Assembly: GCA_017429205.1 (NCBI GenBank)
Contig: JAFRPH010000002.1
Coordinates: forward strand, 1-64,000
Origin: Bacteroidales bacterium
Lineage (GTDB): Bacteria > Bacteroidota > Bacteroidia > Bacteroidales > UBA932
Direction of reading: 5' to 3'
Length of the DNA: 64,000 bases
Below the pieces are notes generated by a model, which saw only the letters and a list, made by a program, of their open reading frames with translations, did no database searches and had not been told where the DNA came from. The stretch's first letter is position 1; each line of letters opens with the position of its first letter. Of the stretch, positions 16,644 to 26,328 are shown piece after piece. The position numbers and the translations under genes are program-made.

Positions 16644-16670
16644 AGATTCTTTCGCTTCGCTCAGAATGAC
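16644..16670. repeat. REP-like palindrome
   Basis: The short imperfect palindrome AGATTCTTTCGCTTCGCTCAGAATGAC, split here as AGATTCTTTCGC and TTCGCTCAGAATGAC, lies between secA and the bactofilin gene. Its ends (AGATTC... and ...GAATGAC) match those of the elements at 29201-29280, so it belongs to one dispersed intergenic family. Confidence 0.55.
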
Positions 16671-16676
16671 AAAGGT

Positions 16677-19600
16677 CTACACGATCCCCTTGCCGTGGCA
16701 GTTCTTGTACTTGAGGCCGGAGCCGCAAGGGCAGGGGTCGTTGCGGCCCACGCGCTTGTCCACGCGGACGGGCGTGCGTCCCTTCTGCTCGCCGTTGGTG
16801 GAGAGCTGGGAAGGATCGTTGGTGCGCATCTGGCTCAGGTCGCGGCGCGGCTGGGGGGTCTGGCGCGGAGCGCGGGCCTCGTCGGCGTCGCGGAGCGGGA
16901 TGAATGCGCGGAGGAGGAAGGTCAGGACCGCCTCGTTCAGCTCCTCAAGCATCTGGGAGAAGAGGTTGTAGCTCTCCAGCTTATAGACCACCAGCGGGTC
17001 CTTCTGCTCGTAGGCGGCGTTCTGGACGCTCTGACGGAGGTCGTCCATGTCGCGCAGGTGCTGCTTCCAGTATTCGTCAATCTCGTACAGGATGACCGAA
17101 CGGCTCAGGGACTTGGCCACTTCGCGGCTCTCGGTCTCGTAGGCCTTCTTGAGGTTCACGGAGAGGTTGAGCATCCGCTTGCCGTCGGAGATGGGGATGG
17201 CGATGTTCTCGTACATCGACCCCTGCTTCTCGTACACCTGCTTGATGATCGGGTTCACCTTCTCCACCATCGTGTCCATACGGCGGTCGTACACCTCCTG
17301 CATATGCGCGCAGAGCTTGTCGGCGATGTCCTTCGGCTTCGCGTGCTCGTAGAAGTCGGCGTCGAAGCCCAGGTCGATGGACAGGGTGGCGATCACGTAT
17401 TCCTCGAAGGAGGCGTAGTCCATTCCCTCGGCCCGCTCGGCGATGATGTTGGCCGTGTCGGACATCATGTTCTGGACGTCGATCTCGATGCGTTCGCCGG
17501 AGAGGGCGTTGCGGCGGCGGGCGTAGACGGCCTCGCGCTGATAGTTCATCACGTCGTCGTATTCGAGGGTGCGCTTGCGCCAGCCGAAATGGTTCTCTTC
17601 CACGCGCTTCTGCGCGGTCTCGATGGACTTGGAAAGCATCCCGGAAACGAGGGCTTCGTCGTCGCCCATGCCCAGTTTGTCCACGACGCCGGCGATGCGT
17701 TCGGAACCGAACTTGCGCATCAGGTCGTCTTCCAGGGAGATGTAGAAGGTGGAGGAACCCGGGTCGCCCTGACGGCCGGCGCGGCCGCGGAGCTGGCGGT
17801 CGACGCGGCGGCTGTCGTGGCGGGTGGTGCCGATGATGGCGAGACCGCCGGCCTTCTTCACCTCCGGGCTGAGCTTGATATCGGTACCACGGCCCGCCAT
17901 GTTGGTGGCGATGGTGACCTTGCCGCTCTGGCCCGCCTGGGCCACGATCTCCGCTTCACGGGCGTGCTCCTTCGCATTCAGCACGTTCGGGCGCAGGCCG
18001 CGGAGGCGCATCATGCGCGCGAGGAGCTCGGAAGTCTCCACGTCGGTGGTACCCACGAGGACCGGACGTCCGGCGTTCGTGAGCTCGACCACCCGGTCGA
18101 TGACGGCGTTGAACTTGCCTTTCTTGGTCTTGTAGATGATGTCGTCCTGGTCGTCGCGGATGACCGGCCGGTTGGTCGGGATGGACACGACGTCCAGCTT
18201 GTAGATGCTCCAGAACTCGCCCGCCTCGGTTTCGGCGGTACCGGTCATACCCGCGAGCTTGTGGTACATACGGAAATAGTTCTGCAGGGTGATGGTCGCG
18301 AACGTCTGCGTCGCGGCCTCCACCTTCACGTTCTCCTTCGCCTCCACGGCCTGGTGGAGACCGTCGCTCCAGCGGCGGCCCTCCATGATACGGCCGGTGC
18401 TCTCGTCCACGATCTTGACCTTCGGGACGGGATTGCCCTGGGCGTCGTGCTCATTGACGATGACGTAGTCCACGTCCTTGGTGAACATCGCGTAAGCCTT
18501 GAGGAGCTGGATGACGGTATGGACGCGCTCGCTCTTGAGGGAGAAGTCCTCCATCAGGGCGTCCTTCTTCTGGGCCTTCTCGGCCGCGGAGAGGGTGGCG
18601 TCGTTCTGGATCTCCGCGATGGCGGAGCCCATGTCCGGCAGGACGAAGAAGTTCGGGTCGGACACGGCGTTGGCGAGGACCTCATGGCCCTTGTCGGTCA
18701 TGTCGACGCTGTTCTGGATCTCGGTGATGACGAAGTAGAGCTCGTCGGTGACCTGCGGCATCTCGCGCTCGTTGTCCTGCATGTAGTAGCTTTCGGCCTT
18801 CTGGAGGAGGGCCTTCATACCCGTCTCGGACAGGAACTTGATGAGCGGCTGGTACTTCGGGAGACCCTTGTGGCAGCGCAGGAGGAGCTTGCCGCCCTCG
18901 GCCTCGTCACCGGCCGCGATGGCCTTCTTGGCCTCGTTCAGGGTCGTGTTGACCAGGGCGCGCTGCTTGTTGTACAGGTTCTCCACGTAGGGGCGGTATT
19001 CCATGAACTGCTCGTCGTCCGCGGCCTTCGTCATCGGGCCGGAGATGATGAGCGGGGTACGGGCGTCGTCGATGAGGACGGAGTCCACCTCGTCGACGAT
19101 GGCGTAATGGTGCTTCCGCTGGACGAGGTCCGACATCCGGGTGGCCATGTTGTCACGCAGGTAGTCGAAACCGAACTCGTTGTTGGTGCCGAAGGTGATG
19201 TCGCAGTCGTACGCCTTCTTGCGGGCGTCGGAGTTGGGCTGGTGCTTGTCGATGCAGTCCACGCTGAGGCCGTGGAACTGGTACAGCGGGCCCATCCACT
19301 CGGAGTCGCGCTTGGACAGGTAGTCGTTGACGGTGACCACGTGGACGCCCTTGCCGGCGAGCGCGTTCAGGAACACCGGGAGGGTGGCGACGAGGGTCTT
19401 GCCCTCACCGGTCGCCATTTCCGCGATGCTGCCGCGCTGCTCCTTGTTGGTCTTGAGGGAGCCGTTCAGGACGATGCCGCCGATGAGCTGCACGTCGTAA
19501 TGGACCATGTCCCAGGTGATCTCGTTGCCGCCGGCGACCCAATGGTTCTGCCACACGGCCTTGTCGTCCTCGATGTGGACGAAATCGCGGCCGCGGGCCG

Positions 19601-20018
19601 CCAGTTCGCGGTCGAAGTCCGTCGCGGTGACCGTGATGGTCTCGTTCTGCGCGAAGCGGCGGGCGGTGGATTTCATGATGGCGAAGGCCTCGGGGAGGAT
19701 CTCGTCGAGACACTTCTCGATGGCGTCGTCCTCGTCCTTGACGAGCTTGTCGGATTCGGTGGCGAGGGCTTCCTTCTCGGAGACGGGAATGTCTTTCTCC
19801 ATCTCGGCCTTGATTTCGGCGATGCGGTCCTCGAAGGGCTTCTCGACGGCGAAGATCTTCGCGCGGAGGGCGGCGGAATGCGCCCGGAGCTCGTCGTTGG
19901 AGAGGGCGTCGATGGCGGGATAGGCCGCGAGGACCGCATCCAGCATCGGCTTCACCTGCTTCATGTCCCGGTCGGACTTGGAGCCGAAAACTTTCTTCAG
20001 TATATCTGCGAGTGCCAT
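16677..20018 (-). CDS. secA: Protein translocase ATPase SecA
   Basis: An 1113-residue SecA, the motor that drives preproteins through SecYEG at the inner membrane. Walker A is GEGKT (204-208) and the DEVDSVLID block is the DEAD-type Walker B. The preprotein cross-linking region, the [15 protein letters not shown] motif, the [12 protein letters not shown] motif VI and helical scaffold follow. The C-terminus ends in [14 protein letters not shown], the zinc-binding tail that contacts SecB or ribosomes. The protein is longer than E. coli SecA (901) because of insertions in the nucleotide-binding region, as usual in Bacteroidetes. It has its own strong promoter at 20057-20088. Confidence 0.98.
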   Translation of the reverse strand: MALADILKKVFGSKSDRDMKQVKPMLDAVLAAYPAIDALSNDELRAHSAALRAKIFAVEKPFEDRIAEIKAEMEKDIPVSEKEALATESDKLVKDEDDAIEKCLDEILPEAFAIMKSTARRFAQNETITVTATDFDRELAARGRDFVHIEDDKAVWQNHWVAGGNEITWDMVHYDVQLIGGIVLNGSLKTNKEQRGSIAEMATGEGKTLVATLPVFLNALAGKGVHVVTVNDYLSKRDSEWMGPLYQFHGLSVDCIDKHQPNSDARKKAYDCDITFGTNNEFGFDYLRDNMATRMSDLVQRKHHYAIVDEVDSVLIDDARTPLIISGPMTKAADDEQFMEYRPYVENLYNKQRALVNTTLNEAKKAIAAGDEAEGGKLLLRCHKGLPKYQPLIKFLSETGMKALLQKAESYYMQDNEREMPQVTDELYFVITEIQNSVDMTDKGHEVLANAVSDPNFFVLPDMGSAIAEIQNDATLSAAEKAQKKDALMEDFSLKSERVHTVIQLLKAYAMFTKDVDYVIVNEHDAQGNPVPKVKIVDESTGRIMEGRRWSDGLHQAVEAKENVKVEAATQTFATITLQNYFRMYHKLAGMTGTAETEAGEFWSIYKLDVVSIPTNRPVIRDDQDDIIYKTKKGKFNAVIDRVVELTNAGRPVLVGTTDVETSELLARMMRLRGLRPNVLNAKEHAREAEIVAQAGQSGKVTIATNMAGRGTDIKLSPEVKKAGGLAIIGTTRHDSRRVDRQLRGRAGRQGDPGSSTFYISLEDDLMRKFGSERIAGVVDKLGMGDDEALVSGMLSKSIETAQKRVEENHFGWRKRTLEYDDVMNYQREAVYARRRNALSGERIEIDVQNMMSDTANIIAERAEGMDYASFEEYVIATLSIDLGFDADFYEHAKPKDIADKLCAHMQEVYDRRMDTMVEKVNPIIKQVYEKQGSMYENIAIPISDGKRMLNLSVNLKKAYETESREVAKSLSRSVILYEIDEYWKQHLRDMDDLRQSVQNAAYEQKDPLVVYKLESYNLFSQMLEELNEAVLTFLLRAFIPLRDADEARAPRQTPQPRRDLSQMRTNDPSQLSTNGEQKGRTPVRVDKRVGRNDPCPCGSGLKYKNCHGKGIV

Positions 20019-20056
20019 AAAATGCTTCTCAATTTTCAGTTAAAAACTTAATCCCA

Positions 20057-20088
20057 CAAAATTACGCATTTTCCGGCGGATTCGCAAA
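20057..20088 (-). promoter_or_regulatory. secA promoter
   Basis: TTTG (20085-20088) and TAATTTTG (20057-20064) are separated by exactly 20 nt on the minus strand, a full Bacteroidetes consensus. The -7 box is 38 nt before the secA ATG. Confidence 0.75.
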
Positions 20089-20116
20089 TAGGATGCCACC
20101 TCCTTCGCGGGGCTTT

Positions 20117-21049
20117 TTATGCCAGGGATTCCTGCAAAAATGTCAGGGATTGCGTGCGGAGGGACTCCAGGTCGGTTTCGGGAGAGAGAATGTGCCGGAT
20201 CCGGTCGTCCTTGGGCGTGCCGGACGGCGGATAGACGACATCGACCCCATAGAGTTTGGCCACGGCGACAGCGTGGAACGAGGAGGCGACCACGTGTTCC
20301 GCCCCGCGGATGAGGGAGATGAATTCGCCGGGGACATACTGCTTGCGCCCGCTCAGCCGGGGGGTGGAGGCGATGCGCACGACCGGAAGCCCGAAGCGGG
20401 ACGCGATCTCCATCACTTGGGGATTGTCGATCACCTCGTAGGCGACGACATACCGGCCTTTGACGGGGCAAGGATCGGCCAGGGCGTCCAGCACTTCCTT
20501 CCCGGCCAGGAGGACGGGATCCAGCACCAGGGTCGATGCAAAGCCCCGGGCGGCGAGCTCGGCCTGGAGCTGGGGCTCCCGGACGCTCAACCGGTGGAAA
20601 CGGCCGAAATCGACCCCGTCCGGGAGGGGAACGGAGCCGGTGCTCGCGGCATAGGCGATGTTGCGGGTATGGTCAAAAACGGGGTCCCGGGCAAACCAGA
20701 GCGGCTCTCCCCCGTTGAGATGCCGGTTCCAGACCTGGTCGCTGCCGAAGACCACGGCGTCAAGGCCTTCCGGTGGAAAAGGCGTAAGATGCATGCCTTC
20801 CCGGAATGCCTGGAATCCCCTCCGCCGCCGTGCCACGGCGAAACTGTTCGCGAGATTCTTGGCCGTGCCCACGGGATGCTTCCACCAGTCGTTCCGCCAG
20901 AGCCGGTAGGGCTTCGTCAGGTATGCCGGCGCATAGTCGATGACAGAAGCGTCGTGCCCCAGGGAGCGCAGCACTTCCACGAGGGCGCGGGCCTGCAGCA
21001 CGGCCCCGTAACTGTCGGCCGAATGAAAGGTGAGGATTCCCGCTTTCAT
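20117..21049 (-). CDS. Polysaccharide pyruvyl transferase family protein
   Basis: A 310-residue cytosolic enzyme of the CsaB/WcaK pyruvyl transferase family, which transfers pyruvate from PEP to sugars as a 4,6-ketal, adding charge to capsule or O-antigen. The N-terminus (MKAGILTFHSADSYGAVLQA) and VFGSDQVWNRH (near 95-105), GRYVVAY and the C-terminal ASSFHAVAVAKLYG block with the family His are present. It is the last gene of a three-gene operon (GT2, Fe-S protein, this), starting in an ATGA overlap with the Fe-S protein. The acceptor sugar cannot be told. Confidence 0.85.
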   Translation of the reverse strand: MKAGILTFHSADSYGAVLQARALVEVLRSLGHDASVIDYAPAYLTKPYRLWRNDWWKHPVGTAKNLANSFAVARRRRGFQAFREGMHLTPFPPEGLDAVVFGSDQVWNRHLNGGEPLWFARDPVFDHTRNIAYAASTGSVPLPDGVDFGRFHRLSVREPQLQAELAARGFASTLVLDPVLLAGKEVLDALADPCPVKGRYVVAYEVIDNPQVMEIASRFGLPVVRIASTPRLSGRKQYVPGEFISLIRGAEHVVASSFHAVAVAKLYGVDVVYPPSGTPKDDRIRHILSPETDLESLRTQSLTFLQESLA

Positions 21050-22170
21050 AACCCCTTTTTCTTGATTTTCACGATCTTTTCGGCGATGCGGTGGTTCCAG
21101 GAATCCTTCCCGAAATGCCGAAGCACGAACGGGAAACCGTGCCGGAGATACAACCGCTCGAAGCGCGGCGCGTACTTGTGGGCCACCGTCGGAGTCTGTA
21201 AATTAGGCTGCAGCACCGCGTCGATGTCCACTTCCCGCAGCTCGGGATTCTCGTCAAAATGGGCCGCGAACGCGCGACCGGCCTCGGTATTGACCAGCAG
21301 GAGCGAACAACCCCGGTTGTCGTCGGCAAAGCCGGGAAGGACCTTCTCCACACCCCAGCAGTCGGCCATCGTCAAGTCCGAGGGCCGGGCGAGGCTGGCA
21401 AAGGGGCAGGCCAGGCAGGAAGGGCGCATCATAAAGCGCCGGAAGTACAGATAGGCGTAATCGTTCGCCACCAGGGACTTGGATTCGAAACAGAGCTTTT
21501 CCTTGGCCCCGTGCCATCCGAGGGCGGGATCGCGGAACAGGGCGCCGGTGAGCGGCTCCCCTTCCCGCTTCTCCACGTACTTCAGATAGTCCCGCCACAC
21601 GTACGGAGCAGGAACGCCGTGGCAAGTGATGTCCACCAGCAGGAGATTCTTCCGATGGATGCCCGCAATGGAGCCGACTCCGGCGCATTGGCAGGGCGTT
21701 CCGGTGAAGAGGACCTTCAGGCCGGCTTTCAAATCGGCCGACACCCGGCCCGGAATGCCGGCCGTGTCGCTCTGGACATATTTGGAGAGCCGCAGGGGCC
21801 CCAGCCCTGCCTCTTCCGTGACCCGGACGTGCCGGACCACGAAATCCGCGCCCATTGCCGCGCCATAGACGACCATCCCTTCCCGCACCGCCTTCCGCAT
21901 CAAGGCATAGCCCAGTCCCCCGCTCTGGCTCCGGTCCAAGTACTCCGGGAACCGGATGGCAAAAGCCTTCCGAACGGGCTCGGAGACCGGATGGAAAGCG
22001 CAGACGCGATCGCAGAGGCCGCAGTCCACGCACAGGTCCCGGTCTACGGCCGGGTACGGGAATCCCATCCCGTCCGGCACCATCCGGATGGCCCGGTGCG
22101 GGCAGGCGTCCGCACAAGCGGAACAGCCGCTGCATTGATTACGGTTCTCAATGTGAATCATACTGTTCAC
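21046..22170 (-). CDS. F420-H2 dehydrogenase beta-like Fe-S protein
   Basis: A 374-residue protein. Residues 10-60 hold two ferredoxin-type [4Fe-4S] motifs (CSGCSACADACPH and CVDCGLCDRVCAF); the rest matches the coenzyme F420 hydrogenase/dehydrogenase beta-subunit N- and C-terminal domains (SGGLGYALMRKAV, FTGTPCQCAGV, ITCHGVPAPYVWRDYL). Bacteroidetes do not use F420. In their polysaccharide loci these proteins are regularly paired with pyruvyl transferases and are thought to carry out a redox step on the glycan or its precursor; the reaction is not established. ATGA overlaps on both sides show it is translationally coupled to GT2 and pyruvyl transferase. Confidence 0.88.
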   Translation of the reverse strand: MNSMIHIENRNQCSGCSACADACPHRAIRMVPDGMGFPYPAVDRDLCVDCGLCDRVCAFHPVSEPVRKAFAIRFPEYLDRSQSGGLGYALMRKAVREGMVVYGAAMGADFVVRHVRVTEEAGLGPLRLSKYVQSDTAGIPGRVSADLKAGLKVLFTGTPCQCAGVGSIAGIHRKNLLLVDITCHGVPAPYVWRDYLKYVEKREGEPLTGALFRDPALGWHGAKEKLCFESKSLVANDYAYLYFRRFMMRPSCLACPFASLARPSDLTMADCWGVEKVLPGFADDNRGCSLLLVNTEAGRAFAAHFDENPELREVDIDAVLQPNLQTPTVAHKYAPRFERLYLRHGFPFVLRHFGKDSWNHRIAEKIVKIKKKGL

Positions 22171-23198
22171 GTGCGTTTCTTCAAGGACTTCTTCAAGAGA
22201 TGCAGCCGATGATGGAGGTCCTTGTAGGCCTTCAACAGGCGGGTTCCGCCGGGCAGGTGGAGGCAGCTATTCTTGGCCCGGTATTCGGTCTTGTCCATCC
22301 CGTCCTTGCAACGCTGGAGCCACTCCAGGGCGCCGGGGCGGTTGTTCCAGTGAATGGCCATTCCGAGCATACGCTCGTCGGAAAGCGCCTGCAAGCGCTG
22401 CAGATAGCGGGCGCGTTTTTCCTCCGGAATATCCCCGATCCGTTCCAGGGTCGCCATCTGCGTCCGGAGATAGGCTTCCTTCTTGACGACCTCCTGCGCA
22501 TACCCGCCGTATTGCCCCCGGCTGTGCGAAGCGGATCGCTCGACGACGGTGAACAACGGTTCCAGGAGGGTCTTGCACCGGTACCGGTACAGGATGGGGA
22601 CAAGAAGTTGCCAGTTCTGTCCGGCATTCTTCTCCGTGTAAATGTCGAAACCGGTCAAGTCCTTCAGCACGGCCGTCCGGACGAGGTAGGAACCGGCGCA
22701 ATGGTAGAATCCGTTCAGGGTGAACAGGCAGTCTTCGAACAGCGACGGCTCCTCTTCTTCCCGGGCGTCCAATCCTTCGATCCGCAGCAGTTCCAGGGAC
22801 GGGTCCTTGACATACCGGACCTGGGTCCGCACCAGCTGAAATTCCGGCGCAGAAGCTTCGAGGGCCCGTACCATCTTGGAGATGGCGTCGGGCGTCGTGT
22901 AGAAATCGTCGCTGTCCGGCCAGGCCAGATACGCCCCCGTCACCCGCTGCAGCCCGTTTTTGATGGCGACCGACTGCCCGGAATTGGGCTGATGGAGACA
23001 GTGCAGCGCATACCCCTTCGCGGCAAAACGGTCGACGTAGCTTTCGACCACCGCCCGGGAACCGTCCGTCGAGCCGTCGTCGACGACGACCATCTCGATG
23101 GCGGGATAGTCCTGCGCCAGGACGGAATCCAGCAGCCGGTGCACATACTTTTCCGTATTGTACATCGGGGTGAGGATACTGACCAGCGGGCGTTGCAT
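22167..23198 (-). CDS. Family 2 glycosyltransferase
   Basis: A 343-residue GT-A type glycosyltransferase. I chose the ATG at 23198 (MQRPLVSILTPMYNTEKYV), not the frame's first start, because the -7 promoter box lies between them. The nucleotide-binding start, VVVDDGSTDGS and the acceptor-side YLAWPDSDDFY (DxD-like DSDD) are present. It transfers an activated sugar to a lipid-linked glycan on the cytoplasmic face of the membrane. No transmembrane segment. It is the first gene of the operon with the Fe-S protein and the pyruvyl transferase. Confidence 0.9.
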   Translation of the reverse strand: MQRPLVSILTPMYNTEKYVHRLLDSVLAQDYPAIEMVVVDDGSTDGSRAVVESYVDRFAAKGYALHCLHQPNSGQSVAIKNGLQRVTGAYLAWPDSDDFYTTPDAISKMVRALEASAPEFQLVRTQVRYVKDPSLELLRIEGLDAREEEEPSLFEDCLFTLNGFYHCAGSYLVRTAVLKDLTGFDIYTEKNAGQNWQLLVPILYRYRCKTLLEPLFTVVERSASHSRGQYGGYAQEVVKKEAYLRTQMATLERIGDIPEEKRARYLQRLQALSDERMLGMAIHWNNRPGALEWLQRCKDGMDKTEYRAKNSCLHLPGGTRLLKAYKDLHHRLHLLKKSLKKRT

Positions 23199-23202
23199 AA
23201 GA

Positions 23203-23210
23203 CAAAGATA
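23203..23210 (-). promoter_or_regulatory. -7 box of GT2/Fe-S/pyruvyltransferase operon
   Basis: TATCTTTG ends only 4 nt before the ATG at 23198, so the transcript is predicted to be leaderless or nearly so. No clear -33 TTTG is present. Confidence 0.55.
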
Positions 23211-23232
23211 GGAAAAAGCCGACAATTATTCA

Positions 23233-23240
23233 TATCTTTG
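23233..23240 (+). promoter_or_regulatory. -7 box of divergent glycosyltransferase gene
   Basis: TATCTTTG on the plus strand, 21 nt before the GTG at 23262 and back-to-back with the opposite promoter at 23203. Confidence 0.5.
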
Positions 23241-23261
23241 CATCGTTGCGATCTTTCCTCC

Positions 23262-24233
23262 GTGCCCGCGGTCAGTGTCATCATACCGGTCTGCAAGGTC
23301 GAGCCCTACATGGCCCGATGCGCCCGCTCGCTGTTCGGGCAGACCCTGGACGACATCGAGTTCCTCTTCATCGACGACTGTTCGCCGGACCGGTCCATCG
23401 ATGTGATGCGCGAGGTTCTGGCGGAATTTCCGGCCCGGAAGGAGCAGGTGACCGTCTTCCGGATGCCGCGCAACAGCGGCCAGGCGGCCGTCCGGATGCA
23501 AGGGATCGCCCTCGCCCGGGGCGAATATGTCATCCACTGCGACAGTGACGATTATGTCGATGTCGACGCCTACGCCGCCCTGTACGGGAAAGCGAAGGCG
23601 GAGGACCTGGATATCGTCACGTGCGATTTCACCGTCGAGCAGGACGGGCGCGCGCTCGAGCAGGTCCGGGGGGAATGCACGTCCGTGGCTCGCATGCTCC
23701 AAGGCAAGGAGCGCTGGAACCTGTTCTGCCGGATGACCCGCAGGTCCTTGCTGGAAGGGCTGGCCGCACCGGTGGCGAGCGTGGGAGAGGATATGGTGAT
23801 TTCCGTGCAGACCCAGCTGAAAGCCCGGCGGACCGGCCACGTGGACCGGCCTCTGTATTTCTATTGCTTCCGGGAGGATTCAATCACCAATGCCGCAGGC
23901 CGGGAGGCCCTGAACGCCCGCTGGCAATCCCTGATGGAGAACGCCCGCTTCCTCATCGGCCTCCTGGAAGACAAATATGGCTATTCGGGGGAAGAAGAAG
24001 AAATCGTCCAATTCAAATACAAATGCAGGAGGATGCTCCATCCCGTGGTCCACATCCCCGAATACTATCTTCGCTGGAAAGAGACCTTCCCGGAAGTGGA
24101 CCGGAAGATCCTGTCCCTCAGCACCTGCTCCATCGAGGAGAAGTTCTGGTTCATCCTCATCCACCTGCGGCTCTACCACCCGGTGAAACGGATTACAGGC
24201 TGGTTCCGGAATCACCGGAGGAGCGATTCGTAG
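23262..24233 (+). CDS. Family 2 glycosyltransferase (paralogue of 25291-26271)
   Basis: A 323-residue GT2. The start is set at GTG 23262 (PAVSVIIPVCKVEPYMARC) by comparison with the paralogue at 25291-26271, which begins MEMPAVSVIIPVYNVEPYIARC. FLFIDDCSPDRSID and YVIHCDSDDYVD give the nucleotide-sugar and metal sites. The two paralogues share the same length and C-terminal layout (…CSIEEKFWFILIHLRLY against …LSLEKKGWFILIHLHLY), pointing to duplication inside the locus, perhaps to add similar sugars at successive positions. Its 3' end overlaps the convergent glycosyltransferase gene by 22 nt. Confidence 0.88.
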   Translation: MPAVSVIIPVCKVEPYMARCARSLFGQTLDDIEFLFIDDCSPDRSIDVMREVLAEFPARKEQVTVFRMPRNSGQAAVRMQGIALARGEYVIHCDSDDYVDVDAYAALYGKAKAEDLDIVTCDFTVEQDGRALEQVRGECTSVARMLQGKERWNLFCRMTRRSLLEGLAAPVASVGEDMVISVQTQLKARRTGHVDRPLYFYCFREDSITNAAGREALNARWQSLMENARFLIGLLEDKYGYSGEEEEIVQFKYKCRRMLHPVVHIPEYYLRWKETFPEVDRKILSLSTCSIEEKFWFILIHLRLYHPVKRITGWFRNHRRSDS

Positions 24234-25294
24234 ATTTGTTTCAAGCGGGCCATCACGGCCTCCGGATAGTAGTCCTTCACGATTTCCAGACTGGATAGCC
24301 CCATCCGGCGGCAGACGCTTTCGTCCTCGCACCGGGCGATGGCCGCCGCAATCCCCTCGACATCCCCGGGGCGGACCAGGATTCCGTTCTCCCTGACGAC
24401 TTCCGGAATGCCGCCCACCGGGGTGGAAATGATGGCGCAGCCATGGCTCATCGCCTCCAGGATGCTGACCGGCAGGCCTTCGTGATACGAGGGCAGGACA
24501 AAGACCTCCGCTCGGTCGAGCAGCTCTTTTTTCCGGTCCCCGGCCACAAAGCCGTTGAAGTGCACGCAATCCTCCAGCCCTTGCGTGCGGATGGCCTCTT
24601 CCAAGGCCGCTTCATTCTTGTTTCCGCCAATCTCCAGCCGGGCTTTTCCGGGGGCGGCGCCCTGAAGGAGCGCCATCGCTTGCAACAGGTCGAACACGCC
24701 TTTCCGAGGGCCGATCTCGCCGAGGAAAAGCAGCTGGACGGGCCCGCCGGCCTCCCGCGCGGCTTTCTCCCGACCGGCCGGTTCCGTGATATTGCTCACG
24801 ATGTCCACCTTCTCCGGGGAGACGCCGATCGACACGAAGAAATCGCGCCAGGACGATGACAGGACGATGAGGCGGTCCAGCTTGGAAAGCATCCTCCGCA
24901 CCCGCCGCTGATGGCGCTCCGAAAGCCCCTCATACCATACCTTGACGCGGGATGCATGGCTGTGCAGGATGACCTTCCGGCCCATCAGCCGCGCCAGCCA
25001 GGCGTAGTAGGCGTGCTTGTCGAAGGACCGTCCGGCGGCCGTATGGATGTGCACGATCTTGATTCTCCGGTCCCACAGGAGGCGCCAGCCCAGGGCGAAG
25101 AGCCCGCCCAGGTCGTACCACAGCTTGTGCGCCCAGTTGAGCCTGCCGGAGGACGCGATGAAAGGGAAGGTCTCGAAGCTTTCCCGGTACGCATTCAGCA
25201 CGGAGACGATACCGCCATGGACAGGATCCCAATAGCGTTCTCCCACGGTCAATACGCGGTCGCTGATGGACTTGTCGATCAGGATCCGTTTCAT
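24212..25294 (-). CDS. Family 4 (GT-B) glycosyltransferase
   Basis: A 360-residue GT-B enzyme. The ATG at 25294 is chosen because it overlaps the previous stop as ATGA; the frame is open further upstream but over the preceding gene. The N-terminal acceptor domain is followed by the donor-binding glycosyl-transferase-1 domain (about 185-350) with QLLFLGEIGPRKGV, FNGFVAGDRKKE and the conserved E-x7-E block PSYHEGLPVSILEAMSHG. Such enzymes use a nucleotide sugar to extend a lipid-linked glycan with retention. Co-operonic with the GT2 at 25291-26271. Confidence 0.9.
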   Translation of the reverse strand: MKRILIDKSISDRVLTVGERYWDPVHGGIVSVLNAYRESFETFPFIASSGRLNWAHKLWYDLGGLFALGWRLLWDRRIKIVHIHTAAGRSFDKHAYYAWLARLMGRKVILHSHASRVKVWYEGLSERHQRRVRRMLSKLDRLIVLSSSWRDFFVSIGVSPEKVDIVSNITEPAGREKAAREAGGPVQLLFLGEIGPRKGVFDLLQAMALLQGAAPGKARLEIGGNKNEAALEEAIRTQGLEDCVHFNGFVAGDRKKELLDRAEVFVLPSYHEGLPVSILEAMSHGCAIISTPVGGIPEVVRENGILVRPGDVEGIAAAIARCEDESVCRRMGLSSLEIVKDYYPEAVMARLKQIYESLLR

Positions 25295-26271
25295 ACCTGC
25301 CCCCTCCTTTTTCCCAGCCGGCGGGTCAGCCGCTTGACCGGGGCATAAAGATGCAGATGGATGAGGATGAACCAGCCTTTCTTCTCGAGCGAGAGGCAGG
25401 GATTCGAAAGCACCTTCGCATCCACCTCCGGGAAAGTTTCCTTCCACATCGCATAGCAAGCCTTGTCCCCCACATAGGGTTCGATGCAGTGCCGGGCGTA
25501 ATACTTGAAGCAGACGATTTCCGGGGCGTCTTCCCGATAACCATAGTCCCCCACCAGCAGGTCGGCCAGCATCCTGACATTGGCCGCCAACTCCCGGTGC
25601 CGCCGGAGGGCGGCCTCCTTTCCCTGCAACTTGCTGATGGCGGACGGACGATACCGGTACAGATAGAAGGGCTCGTCGACATGCCCCATCGAGCCGGCAC
25701 GCAGGGTGGCCTGCAACGACTGGACGAGATCCTCGCCCATATCTCCCCGAGGCGCCAGCAAGCCGTTCAGGATCGCCCGGCGGATCAGCCGGCACCACAG
25801 GCAGCCCTGGGCCTTGTCCAGGAGCAGGTCGCGCACGCCCTTGCACTCCCCGCGGACCAGGGCACGACGGCCCGACGCATCTTCTTTCAGGTAATTGCAG
25901 GTGACGATGTCCAGCTGTTCGGCAACGGCCTTCTCGTACAGGAGCCGGTAGGCATCGGGCGAAGTCAGTTCATCATCGCTGTCGCAATGGATGACGTACT
26001 CCCCCGTCGCCAGGGCCAGTCCCTGCATCCGGGCTTTCGCCAGCCCGCCGTTCACCGGCATCCTGAAAAACCGGACTTGGGATTCCCTCGCGGGGAACTC
26101 GCGGGTGAGGACCTCCCGGACCACCTCCAGGGACCTGTCCGGCGTGCAGTCGTCGACGAAGATGAACTCCAGGTCCTCCATCGTCTGGGAAAACAACGAC
26201 CGCGCACAGCGTGCGATATAGGGTTCCACGTTGTAGACCGGTATGATGACGCTGACCGCGGGCATTTCCAT
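25291..26271 (-). CDS. Family 2 glycosyltransferase
   Basis: A 326-residue GT-A glycosyltransferase with VSVIIPVYNVEPYIARC at the N-terminus, FIFVDDCTPDRSLEVV and EYVIHCDSDDELTS. It is the close paralogue of the plus-strand gene 23262-24233. First gene of a two-gene operon with the GT4 at 24212-25294. The likely acceptor is the undecaprenyl-linked repeat unit exported by the neighbouring flippases; donor specificity is not visible. Confidence 0.9.
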   Translation of the reverse strand: MEMPAVSVIIPVYNVEPYIARCARSLFSQTMEDLEFIFVDDCTPDRSLEVVREVLTREFPARESQVRFFRMPVNGGLAKARMQGLALATGEYVIHCDSDDELTSPDAYRLLYEKAVAEQLDIVTCNYLKEDASGRRALVRGECKGVRDLLLDKAQGCLWCRLIRRAILNGLLAPRGDMGEDLVQSLQATLRAGSMGHVDEPFYLYRYRPSAISKLQGKEAALRRHRELAANVRMLADLLVGDYGYREDAPEIVCFKYYARHCIEPYVGDKACYAMWKETFPEVDAKVLSNPCLSLEKKGWFILIHLHLYAPVKRLTRRLGKRRGQV

Positions 26272-26299
26272 CTAGCAAAAACAGAGTCTTTTCCTTTTG

Positions 26300-26307
26300 C
26301 AAAGATA
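26300..26307 (-). promoter_or_regulatory. -7 box of GT2/GT4 operon
   Basis: TATCTTTG on the minus strand, 28 nt before the ATG at 26271. It lies back-to-back with the flippase promoter at 26317-26324. No good -33 box. Confidence 0.45.
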
Positions 26308-26316
26308 GGAATTTTT

Positions 26317-26324
26317 TAACTTTG
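26317..26324 (+). promoter_or_regulatory. -7 box of flippase gene
   Basis: TAACTTTG on the plus strand ends 4 nt before the ATG at 26329, predicting a leaderless transcript. A TTTG is present upstream but at 17 nt, shorter than the usual 19-21. Confidence 0.5.
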
Positions 26325-26328
26325 CATT

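Noticed and set aside
16695..20051. A 1118-codon open frame antisense to secA
   Set aside because: It mirrors secA codons in GC-rich DNA and is rich in Val, Leu, His and Asp with no domain; secA is unambiguous.
21855..23261. N-terminal extension of the glycosyltransferase at 23262
   Set aside because: The open frame runs antisense through two genes; homology and promoter place the start at 23262.
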